A model generated the notes under the pieces. It saw only the letters and a program-made list of their open reading frames with translations. It was not told where the DNA came from and did no database searches. The translations under genes and the position numbers were made by a program. Positions 45,543 through 53,886 of a DNA stretch of 55,009 nt are shown one piece after another; positions within the stretch are counted from its first letter, which is position 1, and the number at the start of each line of letters is the position of its first letter. Origin of the DNA: VGJW01 sp035286125 (GTDB lineage: Bacteria; Cyanobacteriota; Sericytochromatia; S15B-MN24; VGJW01); assembly GCA_035286125.1 (NCBI GenBank), contig JAYKIS010000051.1, forward strand, positions 1 to 55,009, given 5' to 3'.

Positions 45543-46790
45543 GCGGGCCAACACCCTGGGCTGACGGGCCTCGTGCAACGCGAAACGCCGATGGGCGGCC
45601 TGGACGGCAGCCAGGCCGAGGTGGCGCGGCACCACACAAGAGACCTTGATTTCCGAGGTCGCGATCATGCGGATGGGAATTGCCGCCTGCTCGAGCGCCT
45701 CGAACAGGCCCGCGGCCACTCCGAGATGATGCACCATCCCGGCCCCGACAATGGAAACCTTGGCCACGGCATCATCGACCTCGAGCGTCGCGCCCCGATG
45801 GCGAGCGACCCAGCGGGTCGCGACCTCGGCGGCGGCTTCCCGGTCCCCGCTCGCCACGGTGAAGCCGAGATCGAGTTGGTCCCCCCCGGAGCCCATGCGC
45901 ACGAGCATCGTGATGACATCGACATTCCGCCCGGCCTGGGCCAAGGCCGTGAAAAGAGAAGGCGGAATATCGGGGCGATCAGGCAGCCCGCGCAGGACAA
46001 GCCGGACCTGGTCGAGGTCGACGGTCACGCCCGTGACCGGATGCCAGATTTCCAGTTGGTCGACCCCCCTGACGATGGTGCCGGGATGGCTGCCGAAGCT
46101 GCTCCGGACCACGAGAGTCATATCGGAACGGGCAGCCAGTTCGACTGACCGGGGATGCAGCACCTTGGCCCCGAGGCTGGCCAATTCTAGCATCTCGTCA
46201 TAAGCCACCTCGGGCAGCAGTCGTGCCTCGGGCACCACCCTCGGATCGGTGGTGTAGACGCCGTCCACATCCGTGCATATCTCGCATCGGTCCGCCTTGA
46301 GGGCCACAGCCAGGGCCACCGCCGTCGTGTCCGAACCGCCTCGCCCGAGCGTCGTGACCTCGCCGTCCTCGGTCACGCCCTGAAAACCGGCGACCACCGG
46401 CACGATGCCCTCGGCCAGCAGGGCCTCCATACGCCCGGTCTCGACACGGGCGATGGCTGCGCGCGTGTGGTCGGGCGCCGTCACCATCCCGGCCTGAAAA
46501 CCCAGCAGCGATCGCGCAGGAACGCCCAGGCGCTCGAGGGCAGCTGCGACCAGGGCAATGGAAACCTGCTCGCCGGAGGCCAGCAGCATGTCGACCTCGC
46601 GTCCCGGTGGCCGATCCGAAATCTGGGCCATCAAGTCCACGAGGTGATCGGTGGCGTGGCCCATGGCCGACACCACGACGGCCACCTCGTCACCCGCGGC
46701 ACGACGCGCCGCGACCAGCTCCGCGACGGCACGCACGCGGGCGGCCGTGCCGACGGACGTGCCGCCATACTTGAGAACGATTCTGGCCAT
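45540..46790 (-). CDS. lysC: Aspartate kinase
   Basis: A 416-residue aspartokinase, the first enzyme of the Lys/Met/Thr pathway. The kinase domain has IVLKYGGTSVG, DMLLASGEQVS, FQAGMVTAPDH and TLGRGGSDTTAVALA; the paired ACT domains occupy about 270-416 and probably mediate feedback inhibition. Size and layout match the monofunctional class. The ATG at 46790 has TACCAT 10 bases upstream. It is divergent from the ferredoxin gene, separated by a 22-base palindrome. Confidence 0.95.
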   Translation of the reverse strand: MARIVLKYGGTSVGTAARVRAVAELVAARRAAGDEVAVVVSAMGHATDHLVDLMAQISDRPPGREVDMLLASGEQVSIALVAAALERLGVPARSLLGFQAGMVTAPDHTRAAIARVETGRMEALLAEGIVPVVAGFQGVTEDGEVTTLGRGGSDTTAVALAVALKADRCEICTDVDGVYTTDPRVVPEARLLPEVAYDEMLELASLGAKVLHPRSVELAARSDMTLVVRSSFGSHPGTIVRGVDQLEIWHPVTGVTVDLDQVRLVLRGLPDRPDIPPSLFTALAQAGRNVDVITMLVRMGSGGDQLDLGFTVASGDREAAAEVATRWVARHRGATLEVDDAVAKVSIVGAGMVHHLGVAAGLFEALEQAAIPIRMIATSEIKVSCVVPRHLGLAAVQAAHRRFALHEARQPRVLAR

Positions 46791-46800
46791 GATCGGGCGC

Positions 46801-46806
46801 ATGGTA
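46801..46806 (-). promoter_or_regulatory. -10 box TACCAT before lysC
   Basis: TACCAT lies 10 bases before the lysC ATG, so the leader would be only a few bases. Confidence 0.4.
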
Positions 46807-46828
46807 GCCCCCGGGGATCCCCGGGGGC
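46807..46828. repeat. 22-base perfect palindrome between lysC and the ferredoxin gene
   Basis: A self-complementary run: G, five C, four G, AT, four C, five G, C. It lies in the 80-base divergent gap, just upstream of the lysC -10 box. It could be a DNA-binding site or a cruciform-forming spacer; a terminator role is odd because neither gene ends here. Confidence 0.6.
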
Positions 46829-46857
46829 AAGCGGCCCGACCCCACAAGGGACTCTGC

Positions 46858-46863
46858 TAGGAT
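46858..46863 (+). promoter_or_regulatory. Extended -10 box TGCTAGGAT for leaderless ferredoxin gene
   Basis: TAGGAT (46858-46863), preceded by TGC, is followed by 7 bases and the ATG at 46871. An ATG at 46862 overlaps the box itself. Confidence 0.6.
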
Positions 46864-46870
46864 GACAGCC

Positions 46871-47200
46871 ATGCCCAAGCCGAGACACCACCTGCTGGTC
46901 TGCACCAATGCCCGGCCTGCCGACCACCCCAAGGGTTCCTGCCAACCCCGAGGCGCCGAGGCCTTGCTCGCGGCCCTGAAGCGCGAGGTCGTCCAGCGGG
47001 GCCTCCAGAAGGAGGTCTTCGTGACGAAATCGGGCTGTCTCAAGAGCTGCCCCCACGGCCCCATCGTGGCTTGCTGGCCGGCAGGAGACTTTGTCGCAAG
47101 CTGCGGCGAAGGCGAAGCTCCAATGCTGCTGGATGCCTTTCTTGCCGGAGCTATCCCGCCGGGACGCGCCGTCCCCGAGGAAGAGATCGGCTTGTACTGA
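46871..47200 (+). CDS. Thioredoxin-like (2Fe-2S) ferredoxin
   Basis: A 109-residue protein of the Shethna/NuoE-type thioredoxin-like 2Fe-2S family. The four ligands are C11 (HHLLVCTN), C24 (PKGSCQ), C56 and C60 (TKSGCLKSCPHGP), with the spacing C-x12-C-x31-C-x3-C of this family. It is a soluble electron carrier or sensor. The ATG at 46871 is 7 bases after an extended -10 box; starting at 46862 would add three residues before the conserved strand. It has no operon partner. Confidence 0.9.
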   Translation: MPKPRHHLLVCTNARPADHPKGSCQPRGAEALLAALKREVVQRGLQKEVFVTKSGCLKSCPHGPIVACWPAGDFVASCGEGEAPMLLDAFLAGAIPPGRAVPEEEIGLY

Positions 47201-47207
47201 CGCAGGG

Positions 47208-47831
47208 CTACTTGATGCCCCGACCCGACAGGAGCAGCCCCGGGGTCGCCAGCAGGATGCGGACGTCCCTCAAGAGACCGGGATCGCGCACGTAGTCCAT
47301 GTCGTAGGCCAGCTTGGCTTCGAGCGGCAGGTCGTCCCGGCCATGAATCTGTGCCCAGCCCGAAAGCCCCGGCCGGACCGACAGGATGTCGCGCTGCGGG
47401 ACGCTCCATTCGGTCTCGAGGATACCCGGCACCTCAGGCCTGGGGCCGATGAAGCTCATGTCGCCCTTCACGATATTGAGCAACTGCGGCAGCTCGTCGA
47501 TGCTCGTCCGGCGCAGCAGGCGCCCGAGACGCGTGATGCGGGGGTCCCCCGCCTGCGTCAGCTCGGGACCCGCAACACCCGTCCGCATCGTGCGCAACTT
47601 GTAGATGACGAAGGGGCGACCACCCCGACCGACCCGCCACTGGCGGAACAGTGCCGGGCCCGGGCTGTCCAGCCGGATCGCCGCGGCAACCAGGAGCAGT
47701 ACGGGCAGCACCAGCACGCCCAGGGCGAGGGCAGCCACGAGATCCGCGAGGCGCTTGCCGCCCAGCAGCCACGGACCGCGCGGCGGTACCACGTGGCCCG
47801 GCAGGGTGAAATCCCGGGGACGCGGCGGCAT
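47208..47831 (-). CDS. Polyprenyl-phosphate sugar-1-phosphate transferase
   Basis: A 207-residue bacterial sugar transferase (WcaJ/PglC type) that loads the first sugar phosphate onto undecaprenyl phosphate. A single membrane (re-entrant) helix spans about 29-48 (LVAALALGVLVLPVLLLV). The catalytic region has KLRTM, RRTSIDELPQLLNI and SFIGPRPEVP, with the essential Asp-Glu pair. It is the short PglC-like form without extra membrane helices. The ATG at 47831 overlaps the previous stop (TGATG). As the initiating enzyme it sits at the promoter-distal end of the polysaccharide operon. Confidence 0.9.
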   Translation of the reverse strand: MPPRPRDFTLPGHVVPPRGPWLLGGKRLADLVAALALGVLVLPVLLLVAAAIRLDSPGPALFRQWRVGRGGRPFVIYKLRTMRTGVAGPELTQAGDPRITRLGRLLRRTSIDELPQLLNIVKGDMSFIGPRPEVPGILETEWSVPQRDILSVRPGLSGWAQIHGRDDLPLEAKLAYDMDYVRDPGLLRDVRILLATPGLLLSGRGIK

Positions 47832-48979
47832 CACGCCCGGCAAGCCTCGAGGGCCTCGAGCACGAGACGCTGGTCCTCGTCGGACATGCGGGGGTAGAGC
47901 GGCAAGCTCAGCATCGTATCCGCCGCCGCATCGCAATGGGGGAAGTCCCCCGGCCTCACCCCGAGTTCGCGCTGGTAGAAGGAATGATGGTGGATGGGGA
48001 TGTAATGCACCGAAGTCCCGATGCCCCGGGCCTTGAGTTCCTCAATGAGGCGATCCCGGTCTAAAGGCCATGCATCGGCGACGAGGCGCACGACATAGAG
48101 GTGCCATGCGTGCGTGCCTTCTTCGGCCTCGGGGCGTGGTGGCGCCACGAGGCCAAGTGCCTCCATGGCCTCGTCATAGACCCCGGCCAGCTCCAGCCGA
48201 CGCTCCTGCATGGCTTCGAAGCGACGCAACTGGGCCAGGCCGAGGGCAGCGGCAGGGTCCGTCATGTTGTACTTGTAGCCCAGCATCTCGACGTCATAGC
48301 GCCACGAGCCGTCAGCCGTGAAGCGTTTCCAGGCATCGCGGCTCATGCCGTGCAGGGCCAGCTTGCGAAGCCGGACGGCGAGTTCGTCGTCCTCGGTCGT
48401 GACCATGCCGCCATCACCCGTCGCGAGGTTCTTCGTCGCATAGAAACTGAAGCACGTGGCCAACGTGCCGAGGCCCACCGGGACCCCCGCGACAGCCGTA
48501 CCCAGGGCATGGGCGGCATCGTCCACCAACGCAAGGCCGTGCCTCGTGGCCAGCTCCCGAAAGGCTCCGAGTGGTGCGGGATAACCCGCGTAGTGGACCG
48601 GCAGCAGCGCGCGCGTCCGGGGCGTGATGGCCCGGCCCGCGGCCTCCGGGTCCATGCACAGGGTCCGGGGGTCGACGTCGACCAGCACGGGTCGCGCCCC
48701 CGTCTCGAGGATGGTGTTGACGGTGGCGCAGAACGTCAGCGGCGTCGTCAGGACCTCGTCACCGGGGCCGACGCCGGCGCCGAGCAGGGCGAGGTGCAAG
48801 GCTGCGGTGCACGAACTGACGGCAATGGCATGCCGCGCCCCGACATGCTCGGCGAAGGCAGCCTCGAAGGCCTTGACCTTGGGCCCGGCCGTGAGCCAGC
48901 CGCTCTCGAGGCTCTCGAGCACCTCACGCTTCTCGTCCTCGCCCACAAGCGGCAGGTGAAAAGGGACCTTCAGGCTCAC
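47831..48979 (-). CDS. DegT/DnrJ/EryC1-type sugar aminotransferase
   Basis: A 382-residue PLP-dependent aminotransferase acting on nucleotide 3- or 4-ketosugars. The PLP lysine is in FSFYATKNLATGDGG (near residue 184); the substrate/cofactor residues VSSCTAALHLALL and VDDAAHALG are present. GYKYNMTDPAAALGLAQL matches the PglE/PseC-like pattern, suggesting a 4-amino-sugar such as a bacillosamine precursor. It starts with GTG at 48979, overlapping the upstream dehydratase stop (GTGA). It would act on the 4-keto product of the neighbouring CapD-like enzyme. Confidence 0.9.
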   Translation of the reverse strand: MSLKVPFHLPLVGEDEKREVLESLESGWLTAGPKVKAFEAAFAEHVGARHAIAVSSCTAALHLALLGAGVGPGDEVLTTPLTFCATVNTILETGARPVLVDVDPRTLCMDPEAAGRAITPRTRALLPVHYAGYPAPLGAFRELATRHGLALVDDAAHALGTAVAGVPVGLGTLATCFSFYATKNLATGDGGMVTTEDDELAVRLRKLALHGMSRDAWKRFTADGSWRYDVEMLGYKYNMTDPAAALGLAQLRRFEAMQERRLELAGVYDEAMEALGLVAPPRPEAEEGTHAWHLYVVRLVADAWPLDRDRLIEELKARGIGTSVHYIPIHHHSFYQRELGVRPGDFPHCDAAADTMLSLPLYPRMSDEDQRLVLEALEACRA

Positions 48980-50859
48980 GCCGGACTCCTCGTCGCATCA
49001 TCGGCCCCGCCGTCGAGTGGCGCCGTCTCCCGATCCGTGGCGCCCGTGCCCTCGCAGGCGTCCTGCAGCAAGGTCCGTACACGCGCGGCATCCTGCGCGC
49101 CCGTTGCGTGCTTCAGGTCGGCCATCCAGCTATCCCACGCCTCGGCCTCAGGCGGATGGGCCGCCCGCAGGGCAAAGACCTGCGGATGCCCCGTGGGCCG
49201 CGCCGTCTCGTCCGAGACGGACAACTCCTCGAAGAGCTTCTCGCCCGGACGAACCCCGGTGAAGCTAATGGGCACGGCGTCCTCGGGCAAACCGGAAAGC
49301 CGCACGAGCCTGCGGGCCAGGTCCAGGATCCGGACCGGCGCCCCCATCTCGAGCAGCAGGATTTCCCCTCCCTGGCCCAGGGCAGCCGCCTGCAGGACCA
49401 ACGTCACGGCTTCTGGAATGGTCATGAAGTAACGCCGCATCTCGGGATGGGTGACAGTCAGGGGTCCCCCCTCCCGGATCTGCCGCTGGAAGAGCGGCAC
49501 GACGCTGCCCCTGCTGCCCAGCACGTTGCCGAACCGCACGGCCAGGAAGACGGTCTTGCCGGCATCCCGCGCAGCCAGGTCCTGAATCAGCCGCTCTGCG
49601 GCCCGCTTGGTCATGCCCATCACGCTGGTGGGCCGGACGGCCTTGTCCGTCGAGACCAGCACGAATCGGGCCACGCCCAGGTCCCGCGAAGCCCGGGCGA
49701 GAACGCCGGTTCCCAGCACATTGTTGGCAGCAGCCTCGACCACGTTGGCCTCCATCAGTGGCACATGCTTGTGGGCCGCCGCGTGAACCACGAGGTCAGG
49801 TCGGGTGCGCCCCAGGACGGCGCGGATGGCCGCATCATCCCGAACGTCGGCGACCACTGTCTCGAGGGCCAGCGCCGGGTAGCGGGCACGAAGTTCGGAT
49901 TCGACGTGGTACAGGCTGTTCTCGCCATGGCCAAGCAGCACCATCAGGCTGGGCGTACGGGCCGCCAACTGACGGCACAGTTCGGAACCAATGGAGCCAC
50001 CGGCGCCCGTGACGAGCACCCGCTTGCCCGTCAGGGTCGCCAACAGGGCCTCGTCCGTGACGGTGACCTCGCGACCGAGGAGGTCCTCCAGCGGAACCTC
50101 CCGGATTGCCTCTGTCGTGACGGAACCATCCTGGAGCAGGTCACCGAGCCCAGGCAGGGTCTTGACGTCGAGGCCCAGCTCGACGGCACGGCGGACGACC
50201 GACCGGCGGACGGCGGCATCGGCACCCGGCATGGCGACGACGACGAGCGTCGCACCGACACGACGGGCAACTTCGCCCATGTCGGCCCGCCCTCCCAGAA
50301 CGGGCACACCATGGATGCTGCGCCCCAGTTTGGACGGGTCATCATCGAGGAAGGCGACGGGGGCGAAGCCACGGTCCGGATGGCGGCGCATGTCACGAAC
50401 CAGCAGTTCGCCGGCATCCCCCGCGCCGACGACGACGGTCCTCACCGCCTGCGCACCCGGTCGGGCACGCCGCTCGGCCCAGGCCCGGGACAGGAACCTG
50501 AGCCCCGCGAGGCCCCCGAGCGTGAGGAGGCCCTCGAGGGCCAGCACCGACCGCGGCAGGCGGTCATCCAGCAGCAGATCGACGAGCGCCAGGATTGCCG
50601 TCCCGGAGAGCACGGCCTGCACCATCGCGGCCACATCGCCCAGGCCCACGTAGCGCCAGACCTGACGGTAGAGGCCAAAGGCCCCGAACAGCGCGACCCG
50701 CAGCAGCGGCAACAGGGCCAGGTAGCGGACGTACTGGCTGGCGTGCTCCGGCGGGATGCGATCAAGCGACTCGAAGCGCAGCACGAAGGCGAGCGACCAG
50801 GCCAGCAGCACGATCGCGAGGTCGGCCAGCCCGGCACGCCACGTCCGCATGAGGCTCAT
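48976..50859 (-). CDS. CapD/WbpM-like membrane-bound NDP-sugar 4,6-dehydratase
   Basis: A 627-residue FlaA1/WbpM-family protein. Four membrane helices fill the first 120 residues. A CoA-binding-like Rossmann domain follows (TVVVGAGDAGELLVRD), then the short-chain dehydrogenase domain from about 282, VTGAGGSIGSELCRQ, VHAAAHKHVPLME, STDKAVRPTSVMGMTKRAAE and VRFGNVLGSRGSV. The usual Tyr of YxxxK is replaced by Met (SVMGMTK), as in WbpM/PglF enzymes. It makes UDP-4-keto-6-deoxy-GlcNAc. The ATG at 50859 overlaps the previous stop (ATGA). Confidence 0.92.
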   Translation of the reverse strand: MSLMRTWRAGLADLAIVLLAWSLAFVLRFESLDRIPPEHASQYVRYLALLPLLRVALFGAFGLYRQVWRYVGLGDVAAMVQAVLSGTAILALVDLLLDDRLPRSVLALEGLLTLGGLAGLRFLSRAWAERRARPGAQAVRTVVVGAGDAGELLVRDMRRHPDRGFAPVAFLDDDPSKLGRSIHGVPVLGGRADMGEVARRVGATLVVVAMPGADAAVRRSVVRRAVELGLDVKTLPGLGDLLQDGSVTTEAIREVPLEDLLGREVTVTDEALLATLTGKRVLVTGAGGSIGSELCRQLAARTPSLMVLLGHGENSLYHVESELRARYPALALETVVADVRDDAAIRAVLGRTRPDLVVHAAAHKHVPLMEANVVEAAANNVLGTGVLARASRDLGVARFVLVSTDKAVRPTSVMGMTKRAAERLIQDLAARDAGKTVFLAVRFGNVLGSRGSVVPLFQRQIREGGPLTVTHPEMRRYFMTIPEAVTLVLQAAALGQGGEILLLEMGAPVRILDLARRLVRLSGLPEDAVPISFTGVRPGEKLFEELSVSDETARPTGHPQVFALRAAHPPEAEAWDSWMADLKHATGAQDAARVRTLLQDACEGTGATDRETAPLDGGADDATRSPA

Positions 50860-52076
50860 GATGCCACGCCCGGATCCGCGTCGGTCCCGGAGGCGATGGC
50901 GACGAACTGCCGCGCCAGCGCCGCCCTGTCGTACCGCTCGCGGATGAGCGCCTCGGCCCGGCCCCCGAGCGTTTGCCGCAGGGCGGGGTCGAGCACCAGG
51001 CGTCGCCACGCCGCCGCAAGGGCCTCGGGGTCCTCGGGCGGCACGACCACGCCGCCACCCGCCTCCTCGAGCAATGCCGGGGCCTCCCCGCGGGCCGCCA
51101 TGACGATGGGCCGGCCGGCGGCCATGGCCTCGTAGGTCTTGCTGGGGACGGCGCCGTGGAAGAGCGGGATGTCCTTGAGGGAAATGAAGAGGATGTCGGC
51201 CGCGGCCAGCCAGTCGGGAACGGCATCACGGGCAACCGGGGGCAGGATGACGACATTGGGCCCGGCCGCCGCGATGAGGGCTTCGCGCTCGGCGCCATCG
51301 CCCATCAGGACCAGGCGGAAGGCCGGCAGGTCCTCGACCAGCCGTGCGGCATCGAGGGCCTTGTCGAGGGCCTGCGACAACCCGAGGGTCCCTGCATACA
51401 GGCAGACCACGGCCTCCTCGTCCCAGCCCATGGCCGCACGCACGCCCGCTCCGTCCGCGGCCCGGAACCTGGCGAGGTCGACCCCATTGGGCAGGAAGCG
51501 CACCTTCTTCCAGCCGCGCTGGTGCAACGTACGCTCGATGCCCCGGGTCACGGCGAGGATGCGCCAGGCACGCCTGTAGCACCACTGCTCCAGCCATTCG
51601 GCCAGTCCGATGAGCAACCGGCTGCGCACGGCGCCGAGCGCGACCACCGACTCGGGCCAGAGGTCCGCGACATTGAAGACCATGCGTGCGCCGCGCCGCC
51701 ATGCCAGCCACGCCCCGGCCCAGCCATCGAAGAGCGGGGGGGACTCGACGACCACGATGTCGGCAGGCCCCATGCGCCCACCGGTCGCGACGGCAGCCAA
51801 CGCAAAGGACAGTTGCGCCAGCACCCGCTTCAGGAAACCCCTGTTGGGCGTGGCATACATCCAGGTCCGGAAGACCCGGACGCCCTCCCGATCCTCCCAC
51901 TTTAACAACTTGTCACGATATCCGTCTTGCACGACGCCGCTTGGGTAGCTAGGCCAACATGTAAGCACCTCAACATGATGACCATCGCGCACCAGGCGGA
52001 CTGCGAGTTCGTGCTGCCGGGTCTGGGGCGCCCCGACCTCGGGCGGGTAGTACGGCGTGACGAAGAGGATCCTCAT
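50856..52076 (-). CDS. GT4-family glycosyltransferase (WbuB-like)
   Basis: A 406-residue GT-B enzyme. MRILFVTPYYPPEVGAPQTR starts the acceptor domain, followed by VFNVADLWPES, RFLPNGVDLARF and, in the donor domain, LYAGTLGLSQALD and KTYEAMAAGRPIVMAA. It resembles enzymes that add N-acetylated deoxyhexoses to lipid-linked sugars. Its ATG at 52076 overlaps the methyltransferase stop by four bases. Confidence 0.87.
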   Translation of the reverse strand: MRILFVTPYYPPEVGAPQTRQHELAVRLVRDGHHVEVLTCWPSYPSGVVQDGYRDKLLKWEDREGVRVFRTWMYATPNRGFLKRVLAQLSFALAAVATGGRMGPADIVVVESPPLFDGWAGAWLAWRRGARMVFNVADLWPESVVALGAVRSRLLIGLAEWLEQWCYRRAWRILAVTRGIERTLHQRGWKKVRFLPNGVDLARFRAADGAGVRAAMGWDEEAVVCLYAGTLGLSQALDKALDAARLVEDLPAFRLVLMGDGAEREALIAAAGPNVVILPPVARDAVPDWLAAADILFISLKDIPLFHGAVPSKTYEAMAAGRPIVMAARGEAPALLEEAGGGVVVPPEDPEALAAAWRRLVLDPALRQTLGGRAEALIRERYDRAALARQFVAIASGTDADPGVAS

Positions 52077-52795
52077 GACGCCTCGGGCTTCCGTGCCCAG
52101 ACCAGCTCATGCCCGAGCAGGAAAGGCAAGCGCGCCAGGGCGTCATGGAGCGCCGGCCAAACCGCAACCCTGCGGGCGAGCGGAGGCAGCAGGGACAACT
52201 GCTCCACGGTGATCGAACGAGCTTCCGGCAGACCCTCACGCAGCATGCGGGACGTCCAGGGACGAAGGGGGCGGTCGGGCCGCACCCACCTCATGTCATA
52301 CGACAGAAGCCAGCCACCGGGCTTCAGGACACGCCACGCTTCGGCCAGGATGCGCGCACGCAGGCGATCGTCGCGCACGCTGCTCATCATGGTCCATTGG
52401 CCCACCAGGGCGAAGGTGCTGTCTGCCCAAGGTAGGGCCGAAGCGTCGCCCTGGCGGAGGTCCGCGCCGGGTAGCACCTGCCGCGCCTCGGCCACCCGGT
52501 CTGCCAGCAGATCAAGCCCGCAGAGGTCTGCGGGCGACCACCCCTCATCCCGAAATCGGGCGAGTTCCCGTCCTGTCCCGCACCCGATCTCGAGCACCGG
52601 CTGCCCCGGAGCGATGCCCCGCATGCACATGCCGGCCCCGACGCGCCGGATGCGGTCGGCCGTACGCAAGCGCTGGTCAGGGGCATCTTCGGCATAGAGC
52701 CGCTCCAGGCCCGACCGGGCCGCATAAGCCAAGGTAATCCGCTCGGCCTCCGCCTCACGCAGCCGGACTTCGGAGACCTCTTCGGCGTCGGCCAT
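52073..52795 (-). CDS. Class I SAM-dependent methyltransferase
   Basis: A 240-residue methyltransferase. Motif I is VLEIGCGTGRELARF, motif II LCGLDLLADRVAEAR, the acidic loop GDASALPWADSTFALV, and the post-motif region AWRVLKPGGWLLSYDMRW. It belongs to the Methyltransf_11 group and probably methylates a sugar or terminal glycan residue; the exact target is not evident. I take the ATG at 52795, which overlaps the previous stop (TGATG); GTG at 52798 is equally coupled. Confidence 0.85.
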   Translation of the reverse strand: MADAEEVSEVRLREAEAERITLAYAARSGLERLYAEDAPDQRLRTADRIRRVGAGMCMRGIAPGQPVLEIGCGTGRELARFRDEGWSPADLCGLDLLADRVAEARQVLPGADLRQGDASALPWADSTFALVGQWTMMSSVRDDRLRARILAEAWRVLKPGGWLLSYDMRWVRPDRPLRPWTSRMLREGLPEARSITVEQLSLLPPLARRVAVWPALHDALARLPFLLGHELVWARKPEAS

Positions 52796-53886
52796 CACCC
52801 GAGGAACTCCACCACCGCCTCAGCGAGGCGCGCTGCGGCACGTCCGTCGCCTGCCGCCATGGCATATCGGGCCCAGGGCATGGAAGCCCGTTCGGGCCAC
52901 GCCGCGAGGGCCTCGGCCAGGCGCTGGGCCAGAGCATCATCCGCGTCGGGCGACACCAGCCGGTTCAGCCCCAGCTCAACCGTATCGGTCCACTCGGTTT
53001 CGGTCCGCAGTGTCACGCAAGGTACCTCGAGGTAGGCGGCCTCCTTCTGCAACCCGCCCGAGTCCGTCAGCACGGCATCTGCGCCGGCGAGCAGGGCCTG
53101 CATCGCCATGTAATCCACGGGTGCGCAGCCCAGCCTGTCCAGCAACGGCGCAAGGTCCGTGCCTGCGGCGCGGGCCAGGACGCGGGGATGCAACGGCCAG
53201 ACGATCGTCCACCCATGGTCCACAAGGTGGGCAACCGCAGCCACGATTCGGCGCAGGCGATCCGGATCGTCGACGTTCTCGGCACGGTGCAGGGTCACGA
53301 CGAGCCGACGCCCCGGCCGGCCGGCCCACGACGCATCCGGCGCAAGAGCACCCCGTACGTGGCGCAGGGCATCCAGCATCACGTCGCCGATCCACACGAT
53401 GTGGCCGCGTACCGCCTCACGCTTCAGTTGCGCGGTCGCCTCCAGGTTGGGCACCAGCAGCAGGTCGGCCATCCGGTCGACCAGCACCCGGTTCTGCTCC
53501 TCGGGCATCGCCCAGTTGAAGCTGCGGACTCCGGCCTCGACGTGGACCACCGGGATCTGCATCCGGGTCGCGGCAAGCGCCCCGGCGAGCGTGCTGTTGG
53601 TATCGCCATAGACCAGCACGGCATCCGGGCGCTCCTGCTCGTAGACTTCCTCGAGAGCACCCAGCATGCGCCCGATCTGACGCCCGTGCGGGGCAGATCC
53701 TACGCCCAGGTGATGGTCCGGCCTGCCCAGGCCCAACTGGTCGAAGAACACGTCCGACATCGCGGCGTCATGGTGCTGCCCGGTATGGACGAGAACCTCG
53801 CGGACGCAACCCGCGAGGGCGCGACGCACGGGTGCGGCCTTGATGAACTGGGGGCGGGCCCCCACGACCGTCAGGACCTTCTTCAC
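52795..53886 (-). CDS. wecB: UDP-GlcNAc 2-epimerase family (WecB/WbpI-like)
   Basis: A 363-residue GT-B-fold epimerase. KVLTVVGARPQFIKAAPV, HTGQHHDAAMSDVFF, VYGDTNSTLAGALAA, HVEAGVRS, PEEQNR and the C-terminal TDSGGLQKEAAYL are all conserved. It interconverts UDP-GlcNAc and UDP-ManNAc, or the 2,3-diacetamido uronic acid forms if it is WbpI-like. The adjacent 3-aminotransferase-like gene favours the latter, but both are possible. The GTG at 53886 overlaps the previous stop (GTGA). Confidence 0.88.
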   Translation of the reverse strand: MKKVLTVVGARPQFIKAAPVRRALAGCVREVLVHTGQHHDAAMSDVFFDQLGLGRPDHHLGVGSAPHGRQIGRMLGALEEVYEQERPDAVLVYGDTNSTLAGALAATRMQIPVVHVEAGVRSFNWAMPEEQNRVLVDRMADLLLVPNLEATAQLKREAVRGHIVWIGDVMLDALRHVRGALAPDASWAGRPGRRLVVTLHRAENVDDPDRLRRIVAAVAHLVDHGWTIVWPLHPRVLARAAGTDLAPLLDRLGCAPVDYMAMQALLAGADAVLTDSGGLQKEAAYLEVPCVTLRTETEWTDTVELGLNRLVSPDADDALAQRLAEALAAWPERASMPWARYAMAAGDGRAAARLAEAVVEFLG

